Shown here piece by piece: positions 1 through 9,795 of a stretch of 64,000 nt of DNA. Source of the DNA: Nematostella vectensis (taxonomy: Eukaryota > Cnidaria > Anthozoa > Actiniaria > Edwardsiidae); contig NC_064047.1 of NCBI RefSeq assembly GCF_932526225.1, positions 6,323,501-6,387,500 on the forward strand. The letters are read 5' to 3'. Made by a program: the position numbers and the translations under genes. Each line of letters opens with the position of its first letter. Positions within the stretch are counted from its first letter, which is position 1. The notes beneath the pieces were generated by a model. It had not been told where the DNA came from. It searched no databases and saw only the letters and a program-made list of their open reading frames with translations.

Positions 1-39
1 CTGAATATAATTATCACATTATTGTTATTATATTTTCTT

Positions 40-1290
40 TTCAAACATTTAAAGAAGAGTCATATTTCTTCCTTTTTCTTCTCCCTGTTGACTATTTTTA
101 TGCAATTGATGCTCTTTGTTATTTCCCCTCTACACCAAAAATAAATTAATTAACAGATTTGATTTTTAAATTAGTAATTTTCATTTAGTACTCTCATTTA
201 TATCTTCTTTTTAGGATTTTCTTTCCAAGTCTCTTTCCCATTACATTTATTTTAGAGGTTTAGATTTATTTCATTGGAATAGTTGGATCCAGGGTTTCTC
301 AAAACACCAACAAAATATAATGCATTACTGGATGTATATTTGTAGATATTAATTCCCATGGGGATGGAAAATCACCACTTAAAATGGTACATTAAAACTT
401 CAGTATTGCATCTTATCTAAAATTGTGTATGACACTACATTCCATCTTTGAAATCCTGTTTCATCCATTATTCTTCGCAAGGACAAAGCTTGTCAGAATG
501 TAGCTTTAAAAAGGTACATCAATGGAACTCTTATTAAGGGGAAGGGTTTTTTAGGGCAAGATACTCAAACTTTATAACACTAGCAACAACCTTGTTCTTT
601 TTCAATAATAGAATTCTGTTCACATAGCTTGGATAGCATAGACATGGCCTCTTTAGAGGCCTGTGGTGGTGAAAGGGTTAAGATAATGGGAAAGGGGGAA
701 TTTCAAGAAACGCTCAATCAAATTATTTTCATTACTGTTATTTTTTTTTCACCAAACCTTTCAAGTTGAGTCAATTTACTTTATATCTCCTCTCCCGTCG
801 ACTATTTTTTAGTCAATTGATATTCTTTGCTTCCTCTCTACCCCAAACATAGATCAATGAAAGGGTTTGGTTTGAAATTAGAAGTTAGCATTTTAGCACT
901 GTCAGTGATGCCTTGGATGTTTTTTTAGGATTTGCTTCCAAAATCAATCTGTTTTTTTCTTCATTGCATTCATTTGGGAGTAGGCCACCAACAACAAGGC
1001 CACTACATGGTAAAGGGGGGTGCACAATATGTAATACATGAAAGGATATATATTTTTGGATTTTAATTTCCAGACATTTTTCTGAATATTCGGTCCAATG
1101 AAGGAGAGAATCCCCTCTAAATCAATACATAAAATTTACAGTATGGCATCTAAACAGTCTAAATATATTATTTTAAATCTTTGGAATGCTGTTACATCCA
1201 TGACATTTTCTGCACAAGGGCAAAGCTTGTCAGAGTATTGTTTTGATTAAAAAAATATTCATAATGGAACTTCTATGATGGGACATAAGA
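40..1290. repeat. Ancient imperfect tandem duplication within RTN4IP1 intron
   Basis: The stretch 1-1559 has no recognisable exon and is read as intron of the RTN4IP1-type gene, whose earlier exons lie before the window. It holds two diverged copies of a roughly 730-base block. The first lies at about 40-545 and the second at about 760-1280. Matching landmarks include the TTGACTATTTTT/TCGACTATTTTTT stretch, TAGGATTT, CTTTGAAATCCTG/CTTTGGAATGCTG and the AAAGCTTGTCAGA block. Many indels show the duplication is old. Seen by eye only. Confidence 0.6.
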
Positions 1291-1430
1291 ATTTACCATT
1301 AGACTCTTGACAACTTTGACAGCCATATTCACACCAGGAATTGTGTTTGTTAACTTTGATGTACTGCATTATTTAAATTATTGAATAAGGCCTGGATCCA
1401 TTTGGTTGGTTCAATAAATAAATCTCAGTA

Positions 1431-1532
1431 AAGAGCAGGATCCTAGATCCCCCAAAAATACCTCGATCAGTCAACACAAAAGGTGTTCAATGCTGGCTCC
1501 GCTTTTAGGCAGTACCTAAATCTATATATTAT
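1431..1532 (+). repeat. MITE/SINE-like element, left copy of inverted pair
   Basis: About 100 bases running from AGAGCAGGATCCTAGA through AACACAAAAGGTGTT to GGCTCCGCTTTTAGGCAGTA and CTAAATCTATATA. The reverse complement of 3431-3537 aligns along its whole length, so two copies lie in opposite orientation about 1.9 kb apart inside one gene. The CTCCGCTTTTAGG...CTAAATCTATATA end also occurs at 35388-35425 and 53942-53980, showing a dispersed family. Confidence 0.7.
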
Positions 1533-1559
1533 GTTTGGTTTACTCTCTTCTCTTTCTAG

Positions 1560-4500
1560 ATTGCAGCTAAGCCTGTTTCTCTCAGCCATGTTGAAGCAGC
1601 CTCCCTACCTTATGTCATATGTACTGTGTGGGCGGGGTTGGTTAGTCGAGGGGGGCTAGGCCCTGCAACAAGTGCCGGCAAAAGGTTGGTAAAATCCTGA
1701 GTTTGTATGATATTAAAGAACGCATTCAGCCATACCTTATAAGGTCCATCTTAGAGTATGCCTGCGTTGTCTTTTCCAACCTTCCGCAATACCTATGTGC
1801 TGCCTTAGAAAGAATTCAAAAAAGATCTCTAGGAATAATTTTCGGTAGTGGCCTTAGCTACGAGGACGCCCTCGAACGCGCATGCTTGTCTTCTTTAGAG
1901 GCGCGGCGTCACAATGTGTGCAGAAAATTCATAAGCAATATCAAACAGGGGAGCGTCTTATACCCCCTAGTGTCAAGCAGACTTATATCCTCCAACTCGC
2001 CATACTCCCTAAGATCTAAGCGCTCACATAGTGTGGTCCCGGGTCGCACGGACCGTTTTTCCAAATTCGTCTCAGCGCAATATGCTGGGGATTTAATGTT
2101 ATTATGAATTATGTATGGTGTAATGTATTTTGTAGTTAGCTGACCCTACCGGTAATTCAGTTGTAAAAGAACTGCAAACGGTTGAAATAAACGAGCATTA
2201 CCTTTGTTATTGTTGTCATTTAATATTTTGAAGAAAACATTCATGAAATCTTTAAATATAACTATCTAAAACCATAGTATTTTAAATAATCCATGAAAAC
2301 CATGGGCTCTCGGTCTTATTTTGTAATATTCTAGGATTACAAATCACTGCTTATAGAGAGGGTAATATCCAAGTTGATATTTTTACTATCATTTTTAATT
2401 CTGCCAATATAAATCTCTCAATTCTGTAGAGTTCTTGTTCTTGGAGGCTCAGGTGGAATCGGCACATTTGCCATTCAGGTAAGACACTCTTAGTCTGATT
2501 GCCCCTCTAGTCCTAGTCTGCAAATATCCTTATGGTTGAAAATGAAATATAGAACAGAAGCTGTCGCAAGGGAATATTGACTTCTAGTGAAATCCTTATA
2601 ACATGACTTAATTCGTTCCCCCTTAAGCATTGAAAACCTGCCATTAATGCAATGCGTGGATTTATAGCCTCGAGGATTAAGGCCTCTAAAAATGTCATAA
2701 AGTTTGGTTACACAGTGGTACTCGTTGTCCTCAGGCGAGATGAGAAACTTATTATCTCTCTTGTCTTTATACGATATGTAGTGCTAACGTAGTTACATAA
2801 TTTTACAAACATAAAACAATAGTTGTTATTATTAAAACAAAAGATCACGGAATGTGATAAGACATGCTCAGAACCGTAACCAAAACGCTTTCCAACTGCA
2901 TGGAGTTACATTGGAAAGCATTAATTCTCTATATAGCCAGGAGTCAATGTGTTAATGTTTGTCTACAGTTGCTGAAGGCTTGGGGTGCCACGGTGATTAC
3001 GACCTGCAGCACAGATGCTATTGATCTAGTGACATCACTTGGGGCTGATCATGCAATCGACTACATCACGACTGACGAAGAAGCAGAACTGCGTAAATTA
3101 GGAGGGTGGGTAAAACTAATAGTTGCCATTTTATCAGTCTACAAAAGTTATTTTGGGGGTTGTCAATTCTCTTGTATGCTCAACACTCAGCTCTTTATTT
3201 TTGCCAAAGGATATCTCTCCTGGATATTTTCTCTGGAAATCCATGAGACTTAGCTAGCCTTCCATTTTTTTTTAATCAAAATCTTCCTGATTGTGATGGA
3301 TGTTAAGTAGTCCCACAGGGAGCTCACCTCTATGGTTAAAAGGTTAGACAGCATGGTCCAATCCTTTCCTCTCCAGTTAGCATAAGTAAGTTTAAAAATC
3401 TCACAAATCTCTAAGCCCAAAGGTCTACTATTATATAGATTTAGGCAATGCCTTTAAGCGGAGCCCGCATTAAACACTTTTTGTGTTTACTGATTGGAGT
3501 CATTTTAGGGGAGCTTGGGGTCTAGGATCCTGCTCTCCTCATCTTTAGAATTGATTTTTTTAACGAGATTAAAATTTATTACAAGTCAAAATCGTCTAAA
3601 ACTCACCTTAGGTTTGTTTTTTTCTGTTTGTAGCTTTTGGTTGTGTTCGCTTTTAATGTGAACTGTCTCTCGTCGACCCAATAAGTGAATGCTCAATTCA
3701 TTAGCTGAAAACAGACTTATCGTCACCTAAATCTTGGCATGAATAAATGTTAGTACAACTCCTCTAGTTGCCTTTATCCTTTAGTCACAAAATTTGAGGC
3801 AAAAAAAGGCATTGGTTTCCGAATTTTGTGCCTTAGGTGGGTGCTATTTTAATAAAGCTCCAGGGAGTGGATCTTTACGCTTACGGTATGTCTGCTTTAC
3901 CTTTCTTCAGTTATGATGTGATATTGGACCCATTTGGTGGTGAATATGAAATCTTAGCCCCTGAACTGTTGTCTGACCGCACCTGTGGTGTTTACATCAG
4001 TATCATTCCACCTTTACTCCCAAAGACTGATGCCCTAGGGCTTGGCAAGGGTGTGCTGTCATCAGGGAAATCCTTTGTCTCAGCTTCATTAAAGGTAAAG
4101 TGAAGTGTGTGTTTGTCAATGTGTCCAATCTGTCCTCTTGTTATTTATCTGTCTTCCTTTTTGTCTGACTGTCTAACTGTCTGTCTGTCAAATCAGTCTG
4201 TCCATCTGTTTGCCTACCTGTCATCCCATCCCTCCCCTCCCTTGTATTGTCCCTCTCTGCATCCTTTCCTTTATCTGTCTGCTGTCCCTCTGTCTTTCAG
4301 TTACATTTACTTTCATTCACTGTGTTAATTAAACAGGTGTTTAAAGGTGTTATTCAATTATTGATGATATGGTATTATCTGTTTATTGATTTTCTCATGC
4401 CTGAGGATTAACATTTTCCATGTACTTAGTTATTTTCCAATTTTTAGAGTTCCCTCAAAGGAGCTTCTGTTAAGTGGGGATTCTTCACACCAAACCCTGG

Positions 4501-4914
4501 AGCATTGGATCACGTCAAACTTCTTGTCAATCAAAAAAAGGTAGCTTGCATGTATTTTTGTTTACTGAATGCACGGAAAAGTTTGTTATGATAACTTTAT
4601 TCATTTATTTTATATTTTAAATTTTCCACCAAACGATAATTATGTTATATTTGTCTCCATATTCTACAATATTTTTAAAAACCTAATGTTTTCAGGTTAA
4701 ACCTGTTTTCAACTGTGACTCTTAACTTGCCCGTTTTCAGGTCAAACCTGTTTTCTGTTGTTACTTATAACGTGCCTGTTTTCAGGTCAAACCGGTTATC
4801 CAGGCTGTGTTTCCATTCAGCCAGGTCCCGGATGCCTATGCTAATGTGGAAGCTGGACACACACGCGGCAAGACTATTATTCAAGTCGCCATGGATACGC
4901 AGCCGTTGTCATAG
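1560..4914 (+). CDS. RTN4IP1: Reticulon-4-interacting protein 1 homolog, mitochondrial (3' exons)
   Basis: This is the C-terminal part of a zinc-free quinone oxidoreductase of the MDR superfamily. In animals RTN4IP1/OPA10 is a mitochondrial NAD(P)H oxidoreductase linked to coenzyme Q biosynthesis. Exons joined by splice consensus and phase: 1560-1684, 2430-2478, 2969-3105, 3911-4094, 4448-4540, 4786-4914. The joined protein reads KPVSLSHVEAASLPYV, then the Rossmann glycine motif VLVLGGSGGIGTFAIQ, then LLKAWGATVITTCST, LGADHAIDY, YDVILDPFGGEYE, a middle segment, and the C-terminus VFPFSQVPDAYANVEAGHTRGKTIIQVA, ending in TAG. Order and spacing follow human RTN4IP1, including the GHxRGKTxI(N/Q)V ending. 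All junctions keep frame (for example AG|A rebuilds Arg before VLVLGG). The 5' exons with the mitochondrial presequence and GroES-like half are outside the window. The final acceptor is triplicated, see the repeat entry. Confidence 0.93.
1691..2215 (+). mobile_element. 5'-truncated non-LTR retrotransposon (LINE) 3' fragment
   Basis: A 134-codon open frame (1703-2107) matches the C-terminal thumb and tail region of non-LTR reverse transcriptases, with the typical IQPYLIRSILEYACVVF, LPQYLCAALERIQKRSLGIIF and LSYEDALERACLSSLEARR segments. It lies just after a splice donor of the RTN4IP1-type gene, in the sense direction, in an intron. The fragment ends in an AAATAAACGAGCATTACC stretch followed by a TTGTTATTGTTG tail rather than poly-A, as in CR1/L2-type elements. 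Only the 3' end is present, with no endonuclease or catalytic YADD motif, so it is a dead insertion. Family assignment is by sequence memory only. Confidence 0.8.
3431..3537 (-). repeat. MITE/SINE-like element, right copy of inverted pair
   Basis: Reverse-complement partner of the element at 1431-1532. It sits in the intron between exons 2969-3105 and 3911-4094. Shared landmarks on this strand are TATAGATTTAGGCA, GCGGAGCC, AACACTTTTTGTGTT and TAGGATCCTGCTCT. The two copies differ by several substitutions and small indels. Confidence 0.7.
4687..4790 (+). repeat. 45-bp triplication spanning the last intron/exon boundary of RTN4IP1
   Basis: The block GTTTTCAGGT(C/T)AAACC occurs three times, with AG dinucleotides ending at 4695, 4740 and 4785, exactly 45 bases apart. 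Each copy holds a pyrimidine-rich 3' splice site and the first codons of the exon (Val-Lys-Pro-Val). Only the third acceptor leads into the conserved C-terminus. The first two meet TAA after ten codons or fewer. The copies differ by a few substitutions. Confidence 0.8.
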
Positions 4915-5174
4915 AAATCATCATGCGTCAACGAGTCACGGTGGGATAGCGAATGCGAACGTATAGTGACGAGTCTTTACCACGTGGCTGTTGTTATAGT
5001 CGTGCCTGACACCACGTGCCTGTCACGTGTCTGACATAAAAGCTTACAATGTCATTTACTGAATCACTGTCTCGCCGTCGCGGCGGACGGGGAGGAGCAG
5101 CGGGCGCCACTATTTTGAACTAATGACGTTTTTCGCATGTGAATTCCAGTGTTTCGAACTAAATGGTGTAATGC

Positions 5175-6099
5175 CTAGTGCACACTAGCGACATAACGAC
5201 ATGGGCGCGCGCACTCTTACTTTCGACATAACGACATGGGCGCGCGCACTCTTACTTTCGACATAACGACATGGACATAACGACATAAGAGAAAAAAAAA
5301 CATGTTTTTTTCTTTTCTGTCATTATGTCCATGCAAGAGACCATGATGTAAGAGAACGAATCCCCCGTATTAGGGTATGCTCCAATGATGACGTCCGTAA
5401 AAACTATTTTTAGAACAAGCACTTATTTTTAGATACGTCTCTGATTGGTTAGCGCTCACGTTTCCTAGCAACATGAGTCTTACGAGTGACATGATTTCTG
5501 AACATTTGCGTGAAAATTGAAGTTTATTCATCTAAAAATGTTATAAATCAAAGAAATATAAAGGCCTTCTTTTATTAAAATACATAACATAGACTCTGAA
5601 AATGGCTTGGTATTCTATCTCACCGAATTGCAGAGAAAAAGAACTTTTTAGGAGTCTTCACGATGCATCTTGAAAGAACTCCAAATTCACCGTCTCCGCG
5701 ACGTCTTCCCATTCAATTATTTATATAACATTTAGATAACTGAACATTAGATAACTTAACAGATAACAGGACACCACCCCATGAGTAGCATTGTGCTCAT
5801 GAGCCTTGAAGAGCAGCTAAAAGGATAAAAACAGGTAGCGAACGAAGTAAAGAAGTGCAGAGGGAAAAATTTGGTGTGAAATTGTACTAGCTCGTGGTGC
5901 CCATAACCAAATATGGAGCGACGAACTATATATGGATGCTATGATTGATAAGCTCGCGCAATCTAAAAGTAGCTTTCATGGACGACATCATGGGCCACGG
6001 GGATTCGTTCTCTTATATCATGGTCTCTTGGTCCATGTCGTTATGTCGGGCTAAACATAGTGCGCGCGCCCATGTTGTTATGTTGCTAGTGTGCCCTAG
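5175..6099. mobile_element. DNA transposon / MITE with long TIRs (non-autonomous)
   Basis: The left end starts near 5175 (CTAGTGCACACTAGCGACAT) and the right end finishes near 6099 with the inverted partner (GGCACACTAGCAACAT in reverse complement). Inverted similarity resumes further in: AGAGACCATGATGTAAGAG at 5335-5353 against CTCTTATATCATGGTCTCT at 6013-6031. The left TIR has an internal duplication of about 35 bases (ACGACATGGGCGCGCGCACT repeated at about 5197 and 5232). No transposase is visible inside. CTAG at both borders could be a 4-bp target duplication, but this is uncertain. GC-rich GCGCGC tips contrast with an AT-rich body. Confidence 0.75.
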
Positions 6100-6801
6100 A
6101 CATAAGCAGACACATTATCCAACCGTTCCCCCCCCCTTCCCCACACACACTTTTGGGGCCGCTCCGTAGCCCCTGCTCTCGAAAGTCCTTTGCCAGAATT
6201 GGGCTTTGTCGCTAAACAGGGTTTTGGCTATAATACACCATCCCATAATACAGTCGTCTATCGCTTACTAAAAGCGTTATATTGCGCTACCGTTCGTGGT
6301 CAACAAGGCAAAGTCTTAGGAAAGTTGGCCAAGTCGCAAGCGTTTTGATTGGCACGAACTAGGAGTATTCCTTAATGTCCTGATGTGCATTGAAGTATTT
6401 CTTTGCCCCGCTGGCTGTGGCCTGCTGCATCGCTTTAGTCTTTTTCTGATAACTTTGTAGACGAAACTTTATGCTTTTAGATGCTCGTACTTTCGTTGTT
6501 ATCGATGTTGTACTTTCTCCGTCTTTTAACTTGTGAATAAAACAGATATTACCCCGTGACGAGGAACGTCTTACTGGAAATGGTATTTTGCCGTCACGTG
6601 AACATGATGTCACAGGACCGATACAATTGAGTGACAATTCCTCGACATGAGTGATCATTAGAATTGATTTCGTGGTACAATGGTACACAGGCATGACATA
6701 AGTATGGAAGTAATAACGCGATCCTGTTTCCTTCTTGCCTTTTCTTGTGGGGGTCGCGGTCAGTCCTAGTTTTGTTCATGCGAGGAGAGGGGTAGGATAG
6801 G
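6100..6801. other. Intergenic / 3' flank without recognised gene
   Basis: Contains a short C run at 6127-6134 and open frames on the minus strand that overlap the tail of the next gene, none with a recognisable domain. It probably includes the 3' UTR of the minus-strand gene at 6802-7671. Confidence 0.5.
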
Positions 6802-7671
6802 TCAGTCTTTGGGCGGTGGTCGTCCAGCAAGTACATCCGGGGATGAAACAGATCGACGAAGATACCGACAATGCGCGAATCCGACAGCCCATGCTTGCGG
6901 AGGCTTATTCGGATTAGCTTCGTCAGTTCCGCGGCCATCGGGACGCAGTCGGCTACTGTCGATACTGTTTCGTCTGGGTTGTCGTATTGGGTCCATGTAC
7001 GACTTTCGCTTCGTGTTCACTCCGTGCCGACTGTAGCTATCTACTGCATAGTTCGTATTCTCCCCCGTGTGTCGAAGGCGGCCCGAGCTCTGGGAACTGC
7101 CAGTACTTCTTTCGTCGAAACTTCGGCGAACCCTCGCGAGTGACGGGTCGAGCCGAGTGAGTGGCGGAAGTGTGTAGCTTGGCCCTCGTGAAGAACTCGG
7201 AATGTTTTTCTGTCGTTTCGGTCTGCGTTGTGTCTCCTCAATGATAATCGGTAAATGACAAGTAAACGGTTCGTTTACTTGAAATTTTATTTTCTCCGTG
7301 TGACTTTCTGCTATTTTTGCATTTTCATTCAAGCTTAATTCTTCGGTAATCGCATTCAAGTCCAGCAAATCTGTTTCTAGTGTTATTCCAGACTCCTTTG
7401 CCACCTCGTCTTCTTCGCTATCAAGCACAATTGGATCTTCGAGCTTTGGCTTCGTGAATAATCCCGCCTTTTTGAGCGCGTGGTGAACATTTTTCAAAGC
7501 GTATTCTTCGTGTATGATCCTCGCTATGCTTGCCTTCTGTTCTACATCCAGTTGCTGTAGTGTTTTGCTCAGGTCCGCGTTCGATTTCTTAGTCAGTGCC
7601 TTGTACGATTTCTCGCTCTGTCGAGAAAGTCCCGACGCACTCAATGATACCTTGTTATTTAACGTCGACAT
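6802..7671 (-). CDS. Uncharacterised 289-aa basic, Ser/Arg/Pro-rich protein
   Basis: A single uninterrupted frame of 289 codons starting ATG TCG ACG and ending PPPKD-stop. I do not recognise the family. The N-terminal third (about residues 20-70) is helical and charged, with LSKTLQQLDVEQKASIARII and YALKNVHHALKKAGLF. This is followed by an acidic patch (LDSEEDEVAKES) and a Leu/Asn/Glu-rich stretch. The second half is disordered and basic, with several Arg-Arg-x-Ser type sites (VRRSFDERS, PRRNSID, LRRSVSSPDV) that resemble basophilic-kinase or 14-3-3 targets. A splice-acceptor-like TTGTTTAG lies 7 bases upstream of the ATG, and a donor-like GTAAGG follows a short ATG frame at 7998, so a 5' intron is possible. 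Many antisense frames here are shadows. Probably nuclear or cytoplasmic; function unknown. Confidence 0.6.
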   Translation of the reverse strand: MSTLNNKVSLSASGLSRQSEKSYKALTKKSNADLSKTLQQLDVEQKASIARIIHEEYALKNVHHALKKAGLFTKPKLEDPIVLDSEEDEVAKESGITLETDLLDLNAITEELSLNENAKIAESHTEKIKFQVNEPFTCHLPIIIEETQRRPKRQKNIPSSSRGPSYTLPPLTRLDPSLARVRRSFDERSTGSSQSSGRLRHTGENTNYAVDSYSRHGVNTKRKSYMDPIRQPRRNSIDSSRLRPDGRGTDEANPNKPPQAWAVGFAHCRYLRRSVSSPDVLAGRPPPKD

Positions 7672-9795
7672 CCAACTCTAAACAAACCGTGAACAACTAC
7701 CGAGCGTATCCTACATGACTCATGTTTGCTCTCGTAGCTATTTTAACCTCCACTGGAACCCAAATCAATTTTTCGTTGAAAATTCCACTAGATGCTTACC
7801 CTGTTTTGCTCCATTTTGTTGTGTCGTAATAGGAGAAGAAAAGGTTTTCTTTACCGAAAAAGGTCGTAGGTAAAATATCGTCTTGCAGACAGCGAGTCTA
7901 AAGAATCCCCTGACCCTCTGATCCTTACAAGTGTTTTTCGCTTGACAACAAGCGTTAAGTTTCGCTATGTTTTTGTTAATTGGTTTTCCTGATGTCATTA
8001 TATGGATGGGATTTTAACAGGGCCGCCCGACCCCCGATGCTCTGTGCCAATCCGTCCTAATTTTGGCTATGAGTTATTAAACAGACAACAGCGACCGTTA
8101 TCCTTTATTTAGCGTCTTCAAATCCGACTTATGCTTAATAGGCGGCTTGATGGGCTTGATGGATTTTAACGCCTTAATTGACGGTTTAATAAACGGTTTA
8201 AACGGTTTAATAACGGCTTAATGAAGGATATTAACGTTTAAAGAGGCTGTGAAGGAGAGAAGATCCTGTGGTTTTTTTTTTTCACTTCTCGCACGAGAAC
8301 CCTTGTCGGCCACACCTTTGTTCATGTTTCATTTAATATTGGAAGGCACAATGTTTTAAAATATCAAAAAAACATCTAAAAACGACGTTAAATACTTACC
8401 TATTTACCAAACTCTCTCGAAATTATCTCTCATTGGCCTTCCTCTTATCAGCCGTTGGAAATGGATGCTTTTTCACACTTGGTTATTCATCAAAATGGCG
8501 GCTGACAGAGGCTGGAGAAGAGTCTAATTCTTGATTGCCTAACTCGATTTTATTTCATACCTAAAATCAAAGTTTTATGTCATAAAAATAACGATTAGTT
8601 TATGCTTAGTAAGTCTCCTATTTTTCTTTTACAAATCATGTGAACTTCCAGCGCAAACCCGTAAAACCATGAACACTCAACATACTCGTGGGATGTTATT
8701 GTCGTCAAGAACCAACAGCGAGGGTTTTGATAACTTACATGTTCTTGACGGTAAAAAAAATCCATGTATTTCCGCAGTTCAGGGTGTTACTTGCCGCGCT
8801 GAATTTGACAAGACCGCAGCTCGCCCACTCGCCGGCAACCGTTCGTAACGGTCTCGAGTTTTCGGCGGTGGCGGTGGGAACGGGAAGCCAGAAACTCCGG
8901 GTAGACACTGATTCCCACAACACCAGGCGTTCTTACCGGTTTTCTGTGATGAACCGTGAGGTAGTGTGGCGTCTGGGGCGAGTTGGTCTCCACTGAGATC
9001 ATAACTGTCACCGACCACAGGAAACCCAATCAGACACTCGGGAAGAACACCTTTGGCAAGGATGACTGATACCCTAACAGTTCACAGTTACAGTTACTGA
9101 ATTACAGTTACTGCGACGACAAAAAAAGCGAAGAAGAAAAAAAATGATTGAAGTGGACTTGTATGTAATGTCCTAATAAAAAAAATTGATCGAGCGAGCA
9201 AGAAAAACGACAGCTTTCAACACAAGATTGATTATATGCAAAAGGCATTTTCTCGATGTTCACGAAAATCAAAGTAACGCAACAGTTTGGAACGACACGT
9301 CACGCGTACCCCGCACTTCTCGCTTTACTAGCATAGGTGGTCACTACCTCCATTTCGCGATTCTAAGTTTTCTCGTTTAAAAAGTAAAGCTCTAGAAAGA
9401 ATGAAAAAGAAAGAAAAAATGTATGATTAAAAGAAAAAAAGAAAGAATGAAAGAAAGAAAGAAAAATAAACTTGGTATTATTTTTCTAAAGAAAGTTACG
9501 ATCTCAATCTGGGTAGAACAAAATTTGGTCTCTCTAAAATTTTCAAAATTGAGTACGTATTTCTTAGTGGCTTTCATATCCCATGTAGGTTATCATTTAA
9601 TTCAAGTGGAATTTCATGCTACATTTCACCTCCTTGACATACAAGAAACACCAGCTCATTGGAACCAATGAAGCTCCTTTGCGACGGGTACTTTTCACGG
9701 TCGGTGGTGCGTGACGCGGATTTCGTCATAAGTCACACAATCCCGAGCATAGCTGCTGGCAAATATGGGTTCGAGAAACGGCGGCATTCAAAAAG
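7672..9795. other. Intergenic region with short simple repeats
   Basis: No gene is recognised. At 8130-8245 there is a degenerate array of GGTTTAATAA/CGGTTTAA/GGCTTAAT units. At 9398-9468 a purine-rich (GAAA)n-type microsatellite occurs. Short frames around 8735-9029 overlap on both strands and show no domain. The last 100 bases before 9796 are the 5' flank of the fucosyltransferase. Confidence 0.5.

Noticed and set aside
8735-9029. Overlapping short frames on both strands
   Set aside because: Several frames of 62-102 codons overlap in both directions with no recognisable motif, typical of GC-richer noncoding sequence.
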